Source of the DNA: Simmondsia chinensis
Taxonomy: Eukaryota > Streptophyta > Magnoliopsida > Caryophyllales > Simmondsiaceae
Direction: 5' to 3'
DNA length: 64,000 nucleotides
Assembly: GCA_018398585.1 (NCBI GenBank)
Contig: JAGTTD010000012.1
Location: 16,811,036 to 16,875,035 of the forward strand
Below, piece after piece: positions 1 through 11,466 of this stretch; positions within the stretch are counted from its first letter, which is position 1; each line of letters opens with the position of its first letter. The notes below the pieces were generated by a model that did no database searches, was not told the DNA's origin, and saw nothing but the letters and a program-made list of their open reading frames with translations. A program made the position numbers and the translations under genes.

Positions 1-388
1 AATAAAATAACCTATGATATACGTAGGGTGATATCATAGGTTACGCCTTTAGACTAGTTCATTACCCTAAGCCCTAGTTTAAATGTTAACCTAGACATAG
101 TACTTGTAGCATAGGCCTCCTAAATTATTGTCATAGTAGAATATAATGATGGGATACGAGTAAAGCTACGCTAAATTCATTCCCTAAATTAACCTCATTT
201 GAATTGACACCTTTAGTTTATCGTTAGTTTTGTTAATCCAGTAAACAAATCACTCAAAGTAACAAAATCCCACCACTCATTAATAACGAAATTTGACTTA
301 ACTCTGATTCCCTGTGGATACGACCCATATACCTGATTTACTACGGCGATCTCGTATGCTTGCGAGTAGACGGTTTTAAAACACATCA
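1..388 (+). repeat. 5' LTR (3' portion) of the Athila-like element
   Basis: This segment ends in ACACATCA, the same end as the 3' LTR at 17598. It shares the order of motifs with 17212-17598, including the CCCTAAGCCCTAGTTTAAAT block, the GGATACGACCC block and the TATGCTTGC block. Two minus-strand relatives occur at 49769-51279 and about 62016-62900. The left part of this LTR lies outside the window. Confidence 0.85.
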
Positions 389-394
389 AGTGTT

Positions 395-412
395 TGGCCC
401 ATTGCCGAAGAT
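395..412 (+). other. primer binding site, tRNA-Asp type
   Basis: TGGCCCATTGCCGAAGAT lies six bases after the LTR end. It resembles the tRNA-Asp primer site typical of Athila elements (TGGCGCCGTTGCCGGGGA), with several mismatches. Confidence 0.65.
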
Positions 413-602
413 TTAGTAAGCTAAGTCAATTTAGGAATTAACGAGTTATTTTATTTTTATTTTTATTTTTATTTTTTGTTTAAAAAAAATCTTAATAAAT
501 AAAAAAACTTTTTTTTTTACTTTAATTCATTTTTACTTTATTTTTTTTCTTCTCGTTTATTTTTTATTTTTATTTATTTTTTAACTTTTTTTTTTCCTCG
601 TT
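413..602 (+). other. T-rich leader of the Athila-like element
   Basis: This low-complexity T-rich sequence separates the primer site from the gag remnant. No gene or regulatory site is recognised in it. Confidence 0.5.
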
Positions 603-1011
603 ATGGCCAACTTTGTACCTCATACGATTGGGGACCACTTTGCCCCCAAATGTACATTGCTCTCATTGGAGTTGCGTTGCCTGCCGTGGGCAATGCAAGC
701 TTTGAAATTAAGCTGGGGATCATCAACATGCTTCCCACCTTCTATGGGAAACCGATTGAAGTCCATATGAACACTTTGATGCTTTCATTGAAATGTGCGA
801 AACTTGCCACCATCAAGATGTCTCGACTGATACAGTTAGACTGCTTCTTTTTTCGTTTTCGTTAAAAGACATAGCTAAAAGGTGGTTTTAGTCCCTTCCA
901 AGGGGTGAAGGAACCACTTGGGATGACCTCCAGCAAAAGTTCCTGATCATGTTAGGCATGTGATCAACTGTTTTGAACAAAAGATCAGGAAAAACTTCAT
1001 GAAAGTTGGGC
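603..1011 (+). pseudogene. Athila-like gag, 5' part
   Basis: The frame starting near 650 reads ...FEIKLGIINMLPTFYGKP..., which resembles the start of the retrotransposon gag domain in Athila-type elements. The similarity continues in shifted frames through a segment around 790-940 containing a TTWDDLQQKFL-like motif. Frameshifts and a stop are present, so no intact protein is made. The gag is interrupted at 1012-1026 by the target duplication of the LINE and resumes at 4176. Confidence 0.65.
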
Positions 1012-1026
1012 CAAATTTAAGGAGCT
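1012..1026. repeat. target-site duplication of the LINE, left copy
   Basis: CAAATTTAAGGAGCT here is identical to 4161-4175 on the far side of the poly(A) tail. The 15-bp length is typical of LINE integration. Confidence 0.95.
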
Positions 1027-1390
1027 AAAGTTCATTTGCAACTTCTAGAGAGAGAAACAAGAGAGAGAGGCTCTGAAGAGGCGATTTCCGGGAGGCGGCG
1101 AGTGGGGTACGGACGGCGGCGCGTGGTCGGCTCCCTTGTTTTCTACAGGGGGTTTTCTGGAGCGTGAGGGCTCGTCCGGCATCGTACAGGCGATATCTTT
1201 GCATCTCCGTGCTCCCTGAAGCCTGTAGAATCTCTTCAGCTACCCCAATCACGATTTTCGATCTTTTTTGAGGGCGTAAACACATGTGGGTGAGGGAGTC
1301 GAAGGTTTTGGATGATTCGCGTAGGACGCACGATCTTGCCATCAAGATCTCATCTATCCTCCTCTTGGGCTTCTGGTTTTGATCCTTGAA

Positions 1391-1417
1391 GTGGTGGTGG
1401 TGGTGGTGGTGGTGGTG
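1391..1417. repeat. (GTG)n microsatellite
   Basis: Nine consecutive GTG units lie in the LINE leader. They produce a spurious poly-histidine frame on the minus strand. Confidence 0.95.
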
Positions 1418-2153
1418 CTTGTGGCTAGCGGTGTCAATTTCTCTCTCCGGGAACACATCTCGAAGGTCAATGCAATGAACTCCTCCATGGATGCAATTTT
1501 TGGGTAACTTCCTCTAATCATTAATTTGCTCCTAGTTAGTGCCAATTTACTGCTTTTGGTACTCGGTTCGTGTTTTGATCCGCTTTTGGGTAGGGGTGCA
1601 ACTAAGCCCCTGTATTCGGGTTGTGCCCGGGTCCCCTTTGGCTCGGCTTGTGCTGCTTGTTTGTCGATCAAGATTTGCTAATTGATCAAGATTTGTTGTC
1701 CTTGGATCAACCACTGCTTATTTCTCTGATTTTTTGGAGTTTTGACTTCGGTTTTTCTTTCCGGGTTTTTGATTCGGTGTTCCCCTGTTTCTGCCGGGTT
1801 TGTGGCACCTGAAATTCGTTTTCTGCTGCGTGCTTTCCAGCCAAATTACTTGCATTTTGGTTGTTTTTTCCTTGGCGTGGTGTTGGGATTGTTTGGTGGA
1901 GGTTGGCATTCGGTTTTGGTGGTGGTTGTGGCTCGTTTTGGTGGTGGCGAGGCTGGGCACGAGTGGTGGAGGCTGCCTGGGGTGGCGCGTCTGCCGTGTG
2001 ACTCCTGGTGGTGGTGGGCGTGTGGACGGTGGTGGGCTTCGTGTCTTGCATTGGTGGTCGGGGGTGGTTGTTAGGTGGTTTGGGTTGTTGGGTGGTTGGG
2101 GTGTTTGTTGAGGTGGTTAGAGATATTTTTTTTTCTCTCTCTTAGAATTGGTT

Positions 2154-3895
2154 ATGGCTTCGGGGGCTGCGCCTCGGGATTGCATGTTACCGAATTAGTT
2201 GATGAATGATTTTTGGGATGAAAGTTCTGGAGAGTCGTTTGAGGATTGGCATGCTCGCCTTAATGTCCCTTCAACAAGAAACCTCTCGTATGTTCCTCCT
2301 AAATCTATCGATGACAAAGTCGTTGCAACTATATCTCGTAAGGATGTCGCCCCGAGTTTTGCCAAATGGAGTCGTTGCCTTACGGGTAGCTTTATTGGCG
2401 GCCGTGTTGCGTTATCGTGTTGTACCGCTATTGCCTTCTCTCTTTGGGGCTCTATGGGTCTTGAATGTGTTATTCCCTCCAAAACGGGCTATTTCTTTCG
2501 TTTCCGCTCCTATGACAATGCTCATAGAGTTCTTCAAGGTGGCCCTTGGCACTTTAGGGGCCGTTATCTAGCTCTGCATCATTGGTTTCTAGATGACGTC
2601 ACACCTCGAGTTGAACCCTCGACCCTTCTGATTTGGGTCCAAATTCACGGGCTTCATCCCCCCTTATGGACAAGGAAGGCCTTGAGCTCGATTGCTAGTG
2701 GGGTGGGTCGACCTCTCTACGTGGACCAACCGACTCTTGATGGGACTTCCATCCAATATGCCCGTGTATGCGTGGAAATTGATGCTCGGAAGCCGCTTCC
2801 TAACGATATGGAGGTCCACTTTGAGGATCTTTCGAATCCCGATCACGTTCAAGTACGAAGGGTTGCCCCCCTATATGCACTAAGTGCTCGTCTTTTGGTC
2901 ACTCTTGTCCGGACTCCTATCCTCGTCCCCCGGTCGAAATTGTTTATGGTGCTAAGCCACGTCATCGAGGTCAGCAACGCAAAACGAGGGCAGATCGTGG
3001 GCTCAGAAATAATATTGAGGTTGATGAGGTAGATTCTCTTGATATTGGGCTGGAAAAAATTACCCAAAATTTACAAAATGACATTGGGCCGGAACAAAAT
3101 TTACAGCCCAATGGTGATGGGCCCTCGCCCCTTCAGCAAGCCCAGCGAGCTGCTGGGCCTGAGTTGCTTGTTGGGGACACACGGTCCCCAGCCCAAGTGG
3201 GCCCAGGAGGGCGAAATCCCTACGACAGGGGCCTCCCAGGCCCAAATCTGCTCCAGCAGGGGGCGTACGGCCCCCTGCTATTCGTCCACGCCTGGGTGGG
3301 GCTGGCCAACCCAGGGCTACTGTTGGGCTGGGAACCGTGGCGCTCCCGGTCCAACCGGCCTCTAGTTCTGCCCCCCGAGTCGTTGCTACTGTTCCGGGTT
3401 CGGTCCGAGGTCGTCTGGCATCTGAAAGTTCAGGTCCGCAGCCTTCGGCTCCCCTTAACTCGGATATAGATCGTTCTCGTGCTTTCGAGCATTTTGACTT
3501 GACCCCAGCCGATCTAGGGGGTGCTCACCAACTTGGATTTGGATGATGTCTCCTTTCTTGGGCTCTTGGACTCCCCGGCCTCCCGAGGGTCCCCTGCCGA
3601 GTCTGTTTCTGCTACTACTTCTGGTCGACATGGTCGTTTAGTCCCCCCTGGGCTCTCTGACTTTTGTGTGTCTTCGGTCTCTCCTGACTCGAGGCCTTTG
3701 ACTATGCCCTTACTGTGTTCTCTGAACTGTGAGGCTAGTGTTCCGAGTGCTGCTCCTCCCCCTCGAGGCGCTGCTGTTGTTTCTTCGGACACCGGATGGA
3801 CCACTGTCTCCTCTCGTCGTTCGAGGAAAGCTGAGAGTCGGATGACCCGTGCAGCTGCCAAGGCTGCCGCTATTGCTTCTTCTTTTGGGGACTGA
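2154..3895 (+). pseudogene. LINE ORF1 (DUF4283-type gag with zinc knuckle), broken
   Basis: The likely start is ATG 2154, with an in-frame TAG at 2196. From 2202 the frame stays open for about 275 codons and resembles the DUF4283 domain of plant L1 ORF1 proteins, including motifs such as GYFFRFRSYDNAHRVLQGGP and LIWVQIHGL. Two shifts around 2845-2875 move the frame. The continuation carries a CTKCSSFGHSC knuckle, then a Pro/Gly/Gln-rich tail. Further shifts near 3330 and 3530 precede the last frame, which ends ...AIASSFGD and a stop at 3893-3895. The protein would have bound the element's RNA. It is not expressed intact. About 245 bases of 3' UTR follow before the poly(A). Confidence 0.8.
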
Positions 3896-4160
3896 TCCCC
3901 TGTTTTTTTTCCTTTCTTGTTTATCTTTTTCTTTTCTTTTCTTTGTATTTTATTTGTAGGAGTTTTCTCCTTTCTCTTGGGTTTTTGCCCTGTTTGCCTT
4001 TCTTGGCTTGTCCCTGTGTGTTTTTTCCCGCTTTGTTGTCCCGCCTGTCATGTGGCCTATTGGACTTGTTAGGGGAATGCCCCTGTACTCTTGTACTTTG
4101 CTCTTTTTGGTAATAAAAAATAAAAACGCTGACTCGCCAAAAAAAAAAAAAAAAAAAAAA

Positions 4161-4175
4161 CAAATTTAAGGAGCT
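4161..4175. repeat. target-site duplication of the LINE, right copy
   Basis: Exact copy of 1012-1026, directly after the poly(A) run. Confidence 0.95.
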
Positions 4176-4677
4176 CCTTATAAGCTATCCCCACCATGGG
4201 TCACCCAAGTAGGCTCTTGTGCAGCATTTTTATGATGGCCGTATAGCTTGTAACAAGCAGTTGGTTAATGCTTCATGCGGGGGAGCATTTAGCCAACAAG
4301 ATGAGGACGAGGCGCGGACGCTATTTGAGCACCTCAGCGAACACTCTCTAGACCAAGCCTCTTCTATGAGGGTGGTCGAGGGGGCGCACGTGGTGTCTAT
4401 GAAGTAACACCCAACGATGACGTCAACCTTAGACTGGACGCCCTTAGTAGGAAGATGGATTAGATTATGAACTGGCATGCAAATCTTACAAATGTGCGCC
4501 TAGTCAATGCAGTTGAGTCATCAGGTGGTACTACTTTGTGTGGCATTTGTTCGGGTGAGGACCATTATGTGCTCAATTGTTTATATAAGTCACAATTTCT
4601 CGAATACGTGCAGGAACAGGCTCGTGCAGGAACAGGCTCATGCAGCTCAAGGATATTCGATATATAACGATCTGTTC
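4176..4677 (+). pseudogene. Athila-like gag, middle part
   Basis: The gag frame resumes after the LINE with a segment reading HFYDGRIACNKQLVNASCGG in the frame around 4219-4407. Later it shows a zinc-knuckle-like CGICSGEDHYVLNC near 4537-4580. Stops occur at about 4405 and elsewhere. The gag is interrupted at 4678-4685 by the hAT insertion and resumes at 7706. Confidence 0.7.
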
Positions 4678-5100
4678 TCTAACACTAGAGGTGGCCACTG
4701 GGCCCGGGCCCAACGGCTCTATTAATAGAGTCGTTGGGGCTCTTACAAAAGAGCCGTTCAACCGCTCTTCTAAGTAGAGCCGTTGAACGGCTCTTTAATT
4801 TTAAAAAAACTTATATTTTTTTCCTATAAATACTTAAACCTCCCCAACCCATTTCCTTACCAAATCTTCAATCCTCTCTTCTCTCTCTATACATTCATCA
4901 TCTCCCATCTTCTCTAACTTTGGTAATTGCAAAAATTGTGCTCTAAAGTTCGAAGTTTGTAAAGTATTTGGCTAAAGTTCGAATTTCACTGTTCTCTCGT
5001 TTCGGTAATTTTAGTATCACAATTTTATTTGATTCGCATTTTTAGTTATTTAATTTGCATTACTACTTGCATTTTATAAATACTAATCACTTATACTAAT

Positions 5101-7297
5101 ATGGCACAAAACTCTTCATCATCCTCTGGAGCCGATCGTGCTAGTTCTAACTCTTCTCGGCCACCCAGAATCCCTAAAAGGAGTAGAATTGTCTCACTTG
5201 ATACTGAAGAACGAGCTTTTTTACAACTACACCCAATACCCCCATACACTGATGATAGCATAGATTATGACTTTTCGTAACAACAAGATTATCATGAGGC
5301 AGGTGGCGGTGGGGTTGGAGACTCACAAATTGATAAGGAACCCACCCCCACTACCGAAGCCCAGCCTGAAATTAGTACCGATGCTAATAGGCGTACAACT
5401 AGTGGGGTGTGGAAGCACTTTACCCTTAATAAGATAACTAATAAAGCAACTTGCAAATTATATGACCCACCTAAGGATTTTAGTCATCAACCTGGTAGTG
5501 GGACAGGCACATTAAATAGACATATACTTAGGTGCCACCCCGAGCATTACCCAGAAAAGAGCCAACAACGTCTAGTACAGCAAATGACCAGTGCACTTGC
5601 TAATTTCAGGTTCTCTCAAGAGAGCAACCTAAAGAGGCTAGCTAAATATATAATTTTGAGTGAAAGGCCTTTTAATACCGGCAAAGACCCAAATTTCGTC
5701 AACTACCTCCAACGAAATGTGAACCCCGCCATTGTGAGGATTCCTCAGAACACCGTAAAGCGGGACGCTTTTACGTTGTATCATGGGATGAAAGCTGGGG
5801 TCTTCACACATTTTGCGATGAACACGAGCATGTTCTCGTTGACGTCGGACGTATGGACGTCGAAACCCGGCCAATCTTATATGTGCATAACGGCATACTG
5901 GACCGATGAATCCTTCATCATCCAAAAGAGGATAATTCATTTTGGACTTTTAGATTGCCCCCACAATGCCGAGGTAATTACAGGTATGATTATGTCGGCA
6001 GTCCGCGACTGGGGCATAGAGCGACGTATCTTCAGTATTACGTTCGACAATACTACCAATAACACTGTAGCCGTTACGCATTTAATTAGGCAAATGAGAC
6101 CCATGTTAAGTGAGAAGTATTTCCATATTCGTTGCATTTCACATTTTGCATTTAATGGTAATGGATGGTTTAGATCTTATAAAAGCATCCCTTACCACCT
6201 TAAGATCTGTAATAATATCTGTTAAATCATCCAGCACTAGAAAAAGAAAATTTAAAAATTTATGTAGGTTGCATAACATAGAATATAAACAATTCAAATT
6301 ATACTCCCAAACTAGGTGGTCATCTACGGTAGAAATGTTAGAGCGCATTCTACCATAGAAAGACGTTCTAATCGAATTCGCCCAGGAAAATCGTACAGAA
6401 TGGAGCGATTACAACCTGACCGGTATAAATTGGGAGACAATAGATAAAATTTGTAACTTTTTTAGCATGTTTAAAGAGGCAACGACATTTTTTTCGGGTT
6501 ACTACTATCCGACCATGCCTCAAGCAATATCAAGATTGCTTGATATTGTCAATTGGATGGTGGGTAATGAATTCAACCCCGTTTTGTTCGCATCGATTTA
6601 GGCAATGAAAGAAAAGTTTGCCAAATATTATTTTGAACTACCTCTTACATACCGCTTGGCAACTATTTTAGACCCTCGTTGTAAATACGGGGGTTTCAAC
6701 TTGTTTTGCCAACATTTTTTCAAGTATTTGCATCCTACTCTTAATATCGACAACAACTTTCATAGTTTATTTTCTCAATATTCCCGTCAATTAGTGTCTA
6801 ATAATCCTAGTAATGCAGCAGTAGGATCTTCCACATCTAGTGGAAGTAGTTCACACACGTCATATTCATGGAAGCTGTTGGAGCAATTTACGCCCACAGT
6901 AGCCCCCACGTCATGTGACGAGCTAGATTATTATTTGCGGACACCGATGGTCCATATTTTCGGGCCGCCGGCCAACCCGCATTTTGACCTTTTACAATGG
7001 TGGAACACAAACCAAACCCAATATCCCATGCTTTTCACCATGGCACGTGATATACTAAGTTGTCTGGTGTCTTCAGTAGCATCGGAGTGTGCTTTCAGTC
7101 TTGGTGACAGGTTTCTTGGAACGAAGAGGGCGAAGCTATCGCCATCAAGCTTGGAGATGTCCGTGTGCTTGAAGGATTGGCTGCTAGCAGAGGCAAGAGA
7201 TCAACAGAGAATGAAGTTGGATTCATCGAGCGATGAAGAAGACGACCGCACAACTGATACCTCAAATGATGGCCTAGATACCCCCCAAGGCAACTGA
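5101..7297 (+). pseudogene. hAT transposase, broken
   Basis: ATG 5101 opens a frame with a stop at 5278-5280. The same frame continues with a BED-type zinc finger around 5404-5545, in which the second Cys of the usual CxxC is Tyr (CKLY). The catalytic core follows, including SLTSDVWTS and ITFDNTTNN. A frameshift lies near 6137-6142. After it come stops at 6356-6358 and 6599-6601. The last frame (6605-7297) holds the C-terminal dimerisation region with DELDYYLRTP, LLQWWNTNQTQYPML and SVASECAFSLG, then an acidic tail. At least three stops plus a shift mean it is inactive. Confidence 0.88.
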
Positions 7298-7697
7298 TAT
7301 CAACACTTTTGTATGTCAATTATTTACTTTTAAATATTTACGTTAAAAGACGACCGCACCCCCCATATGTCAAACTTTATGTTTTTTGATAAACAAATTT
7401 GTACTTTTAAATATTAGGCCCCAACTGCGTTGTATTTGTACTTGTATTTGTTACGTTATTTATGTACCATTATTTTTTTTGATAAGATATTTACCATTAC
7501 TTATTGTATATTTCATTTTATTACATATATTTAATATTATTTTTTTAAACATGTATATTTAGCATTATTAGTGCTTGGAAAAAAAAGTATTTGTATCTCA
7601 TATTATTTATCAATGAATTACAATAATTTTAGTACAAAACGACTTTGTATTATTTTAATTTTTTTTCTTTAAAAAGGCGGCCAGTTGGTCACCTCTA
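7298..7697 (+). other. AT-rich 3' region of the hAT element
   Basis: Non-coding AT-rich sequence between the transposase stop and the right terminal inverted repeat. No further gene is seen. Confidence 0.6.
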
Positions 7698-7705
7698 TCT
7701 AACAC

Positions 7706-8027
7706 CTACAATCCCTGGTGGCGCAATCATCTGAACTTTTCTTGGAAGCAGAACACTTATCATAATCAATCCACGAGACAACAAAATCCCAGCTTTGTAG
7801 GTAATGCACATCCTCCCACCTTTTCAGGAGGGCAGAGGTATATTTCTCAACCCGTCCACCCTGTTTTGCATGTTGAACCCCCTCCCCCGCCTCCAGGATA
7901 TTCTTCTCAGTTAGAGGAACATATGCTCCGATTCATGGAGGACATCACACAATTGATCCGATCCCATTCTCAGTTTATTGTTAAAATAAGAGGACTGAAT
8001 AGGATAATTGACCCAAGCACTTCATAG
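7706..8027 (+). pseudogene. Athila-like gag, 3' part
   Basis: The sequence continues the gag frame left at 4677, reading NPWWRNHLNFSWKQN and then a proline-rich stretch near 7870-7900 (EPPPPPPGYSSQLEEHMLRF). It ends at a TAG near 8025. Continuity across the hAT target site supports the nesting order. Confidence 0.7.
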
Positions 8028-8097
8028 GAGAGAGGAAGGGATGTTACCCTCCCAACCTCTCATAATTACAACATGATCGACTAGTTCAAATGCTAAC

Positions 8098-9160
8098 TTG
8101 CTTACTCACGAGAAAGTTAAGGTTGTGGCAATGATGGGAGAGGAGAACTTTAGAGATGTGGAGGTCGAGGTTGAGAAGGAGAGCACGGATCTCTCCCCCA
8201 CTATTGATGGGGAGGCCCCACAAGGTAGGTCTTATGAACCTGCTGTCCCTTTACCTTCATCCCTTATAGGACCGAGAAAAAGGACGACCCAAAGAGTGAT
8301 GAGCTCATAGATGAATTTAAGGACGTGAAGATCAGCTTGTTGATAGAAGCCATTAAGCACATTCCTGTGTACGCCAAGTTCCTCAAATACATTTGTGTGA
8401 AAAAGAAGCGCGCGCAAGTACATACTTTGATGAAGGTCCTGCTCCTCGCCCAAGTTTCAAGACCCTGGGGCTTTTACAATTCCATGTGTCTTAGGAGAAC
8501 ATTACATTAGCAGAGCCTTGCTAGATCTAGAAGCGAGTGTAAACCTCATCCCTTAGTTTTTTGGGAATTGGGAATAGGAGATCTTAAGCCAACTAATGTC
8601 ACACTTCAGTTAGCTGATAGGATTGAGCACGTACCTTGTGGGGTGGTGGAGGATGTACTTGTAAAGGTTGACATGTTTGCCTTCCCAGTCGATTTTATTA
8701 TGTTAGATATAGACCCTACTCCTAAGCAGAAGCACACCACTCCCATCATTCTAGGCCGACGTTCCTAGCAACGGCTGACACTGTGATTCACCGTAGAACG
8801 GGAGTGTTAGAGGTTTCTTTTGGAAACCTTAAACGAAATGTGAAGGTCTCAAACTTTGTTTGGCACCCTGAGATTGAGGACGAGTTAAAATACTATAGGG
8901 TTGATGATATTGACCCTTTGGTAGAGTCGGATGAGCCCAATTCTACTAAAAGTGCTGATTGTAATAATGTTCCTATCTGTGTCGATAGCTCTGTTTCATT
9001 TCCCGCACTTAGTAGGATAGAGAATTGAGATCCCGATGTTGATCGTGTGTTCTTCCTAGATAATTACAGGTCACGAAAAAATGCTACTAGGTTTAGGGAT
9101 CATCCTTATAAGCTCAACCTGAATTTTATGGCAGACATTGCCTCGGATTTTGGTTGACAT
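8098..9160 (+). pseudogene. Athila-like protease region, broken
   Basis: Fragments in different frames resemble the gag-protease linker (AIKHIPVYAKFLK near 8346-8385) and the aspartic protease domain (LDLEASVNLIP near 8523-8553, then PTNVTLQLADRI and FIMLDIDPTPKQKHTTPIIL). In Athila-type proteases the active site usually reads DLGAS; here Gly is Glu. Frame changes at about 8310, 8510, 8560 and 8770 break the gene. Similarity ends near 9160 without any reverse transcriptase. Confidence 0.7.
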
Positions 9161-10636
9161 TGTGCTCTACACTGCATCTAGCTAAAGACGTTAAACTTAG
9201 CCCTCTTAGGAGGCAACCCAACCTACTTTTATGTTTGTTATGTGTTTTAGTTTGTTTTTCAGACTGAACCCTCGTTGTTTTACAGATCCTTTTATTATCT
9301 CTTCCGTGCTTACTTTGTTTCTCTTTACTAAACACTTGTACGGGCCATATTTCTAATGCTTCTAACAAGTTTGTTTAGTATTCTGTCTTGTATACCTTTT
9401 TTTATAGCTTGCTATTTCTATATTCCCTTTTTGGATTTGCTGGCATGCATAGCTGAATATTCCATACCTAAGGTTGTCTCTTTCCTTTCTTGTATTTACT
9501 TTCATTGTTTTGCATTGAGGACAATGCAAGGTTTGGGCTTGGGGGCATGATATGCTGTGAACTTTTGATTGTCCTTTTAGCATAGTTTTTGCTTAAATTA
9601 GCTGACTTTTTGCACAATGGCATGGATTAGCATAGAATTATGATGACTTACATTGAAGTTCAAATTTGAGATGTGCTATGACGATTCGAATATTTATGTA
9701 ATGAGATTATTCATGGATCTAACTATTGAATCTATATTTTTGTCTTTTAGCTTTTTGGAGAGATTATTACTTTTCAAGCCTACTCTGGTGGCATACCCTA
9801 CGTGTTAAGTTGTGATAGTGGAAATAATTTTAGGAATTTGAATCAACCATTTTACTTCGACCAATGTTGAAATCAATTTTTTCATCTATTTATCTGGAGT
9901 GATTCTAAAAAAAGGGTACCAATGCCTGTTTAATTAGGTAAGTGCCCGCGACTTGTTGGTTCTTGTAGCCCTTGTGTCTTGAGCAAGTAAGCCCACACAA
10001 GCCACGAGGAAAGCTTAAGAAGAATCAACTTCTTTAAGTCACTTTAATAAGCACCAGTGCCTAACCTGAAGGGGGGAAAAAAGAGGAAAACAAATTTAGG
10101 TATGTGCTAGTAACGGCTTAGGTTGTGAATTCCTTTGATTCGAGCCATTAGGTCCAAGGAGTGCTCTTCACTTGGTGCCTTGAGCCAACTGGATCGGGAT
10201 TCACTGGCCGAAAACTCGCAACATGGGTCCTAGGGAGACACACCTAACTATGAGAGAGAGAGAGAGAGAGAGAGATAGAAGAAAGCACGAGAGAAAAGAG
10301 AAGCCTTGTGATTTCTTTATTGATTAGGGGTGATTTGTGAGGATAAAGAATTCCTTTAATTATCTTTTCTTTTCAGGTTTGTAATAAGAAAAAAGGGGAG
10401 AAAAGTTCCAAGCTCACTCACTAGTAAAAAGACTTGAATAACGAGAACTTGAGTTAGAACCAGTGTATTAATAACATTACATAAACAATCTCTACTCTCA
10501 AGTATGTGTACAATTATGCTCGAAAATATTTTTCACAAGTAATTCTTGCCATTACATGCTTGATTAAATTCTTCCATCTTTAGCTAGTTTGAGCTGAATC
10601 TTGCTTGAGGACAAGTAAGGTGTGGGTTTAGGGATG
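9161..10636 (+). other. 3' noncoding region of the Athila-like element
   Basis: No coding domain is recognised. The block contains short motifs I associate with the 3' noncoding part of Athila-type elements: AGGAGGCAACCCAACC near 9210, GCATTGAGGACAATGCAAGG near 9514 and TTGCTTGAGGACAAGTAAGG near 10602. A (GA)n microsatellite lies at about 10252-10276. The region replaces the reverse transcriptase to integrase genes of an autonomous element. Confidence 0.55.
10619..10636 (+). other. polypurine tract of the Athila-like element
   Basis: A purine/T tract (AGGTGTGGGTTTAGGGA) lies just before the start of the 3' LTR. Position and composition fit a degenerate polypurine tract for plus-strand priming. 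Confidence 0.55.
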
Positions 10637-11174
10637 TAGATGTGCTTTATATTTACATATTTTATTCCTCATTCTTGTGACATATTCAGCTTTTACATGT
10701 GTGTTTTGTTAAAATCTAGGTACATTTAGGCTTGGAGTACAATGGAGCAAACAAAGGTTGAAAAGTAACAAAATCAAGCATAATCGATACATATTTGAAG
10801 ACTACTTTGAGAAACCTGGCCACATGTGAGAAAGAAGTACCCATCAGGTCAAAATTCAGTCAAAAATAGTGTTCCCTTGGGCATGTGGATTAATTGACCA
10901 TGTATTTTGGCAATTGGTGAAGCTTAAAACAAGTAAAAGGTTAAAAGAAAAATGTTTATGACCCAATAATTCCAATTCCGTTGATGAAACCACTGGGATC
11001 ACGTAGATCTTTTCGAGAGCTTCGATTTGGTATATAATTTGGCCGCAACTCCTTATGGATCAAACGTTACGCACGTTTTAAGTCAACTGTGCAAACTCTC
11101 AAAGGGATGGTTGATCGATTGGCGTATTTGGCCGATCGATCGAGGGCACCCGAAGTGTGCCCTTACCACGCCCC

Positions 11175-11182
11175 TATAAATA
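11175..11182 (+). promoter_or_regulatory. TATA box of the Athila-like LTR
   Basis: TATAAATA lies in the U3 part of the 3' LTR. The equivalent motif is present on the minus strand of the solo LTR near 50860. Confidence 0.55.
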
Positions 11183-11466
11183 GAAAGGGGGACACCTATT
11201 TTTGGAATTTTTTTTGCCATGCCTTCTCTCCTCTTCTCTTTTCAGAAGCCGCTATGAGATCCAAGGGGCTCTCAAGCACCGAAGCGCAGGTGCTCGGAGT
11301 GCTGGGAGAATCAAAGCAAGGATCAAAGTCAACATAAATTGAGGGAAGTCTTCAATTCCTAGTTTTTATTCATTGTTTTCTCTTTTTAGATTTTAATGAT
11401 GTATAAAACTCTCATGGAGGAGTAGACTTTTAGTTTAGGGATGAAGGGTGAATAGCTATTCGTATC

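Larger units (their letters stand above)
1027..4160 (+). mobile_element. non-autonomous L1-type LINE with ORF1 only
   Basis: The insert is bounded by a perfect 15-bp target duplication and ends in a run of 22 A residues (4139-4160). It has a leader of about 1.1 kb, one degraded ORF1-like gene (2154-3895) and a short 3' UTR. There is no room for, and no trace of, the endonuclease and reverse transcriptase ORF2. It is therefore either an internally deleted L1 or a member of an ORF1-only family that depends on an autonomous L1. A (GGT)n run lies at 1391-1417 and a GT-rich stretch at about 1880-2110. The strand is set by the poly(A) tail and ORF1. Confidence 0.9.
4686..7697 (+). mobile_element. 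hAT-superfamily DNA transposon
   Basis: The element is flanked by identical 8-bp duplications TCTAACAC (4678-4685 and 7698-7705), the hAT signature. Its ends are imperfect inverted repeats: TAGAGGTGGCCACTGG at the left, and on the complement of the right end TAGAGGTGACCAACTGG. It carries one broken transposase gene on the + strand. It sits in the gag of the Athila-like element, whose reading resumes on both sides. The left end contains short GAGCCGTT-type inverted motifs (4708-4795), which may be subterminal transposase-binding repeats. Confidence 0.92.

Noticed and set aside
1025..1456. Minus-strand frame with a nine-histidine run
   Set aside because: It is the reverse reading of the (GTG)n microsatellite in the LINE leader and crosses the target-duplication boundary. 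No domain or codon signal supports it.
1742..2111. Overlapping + strand frames rich in Trp, Val and Gly
   Set aside because: They come from the GT-rich LINE leader, overlap in several frames and precede the real ORF1 start.
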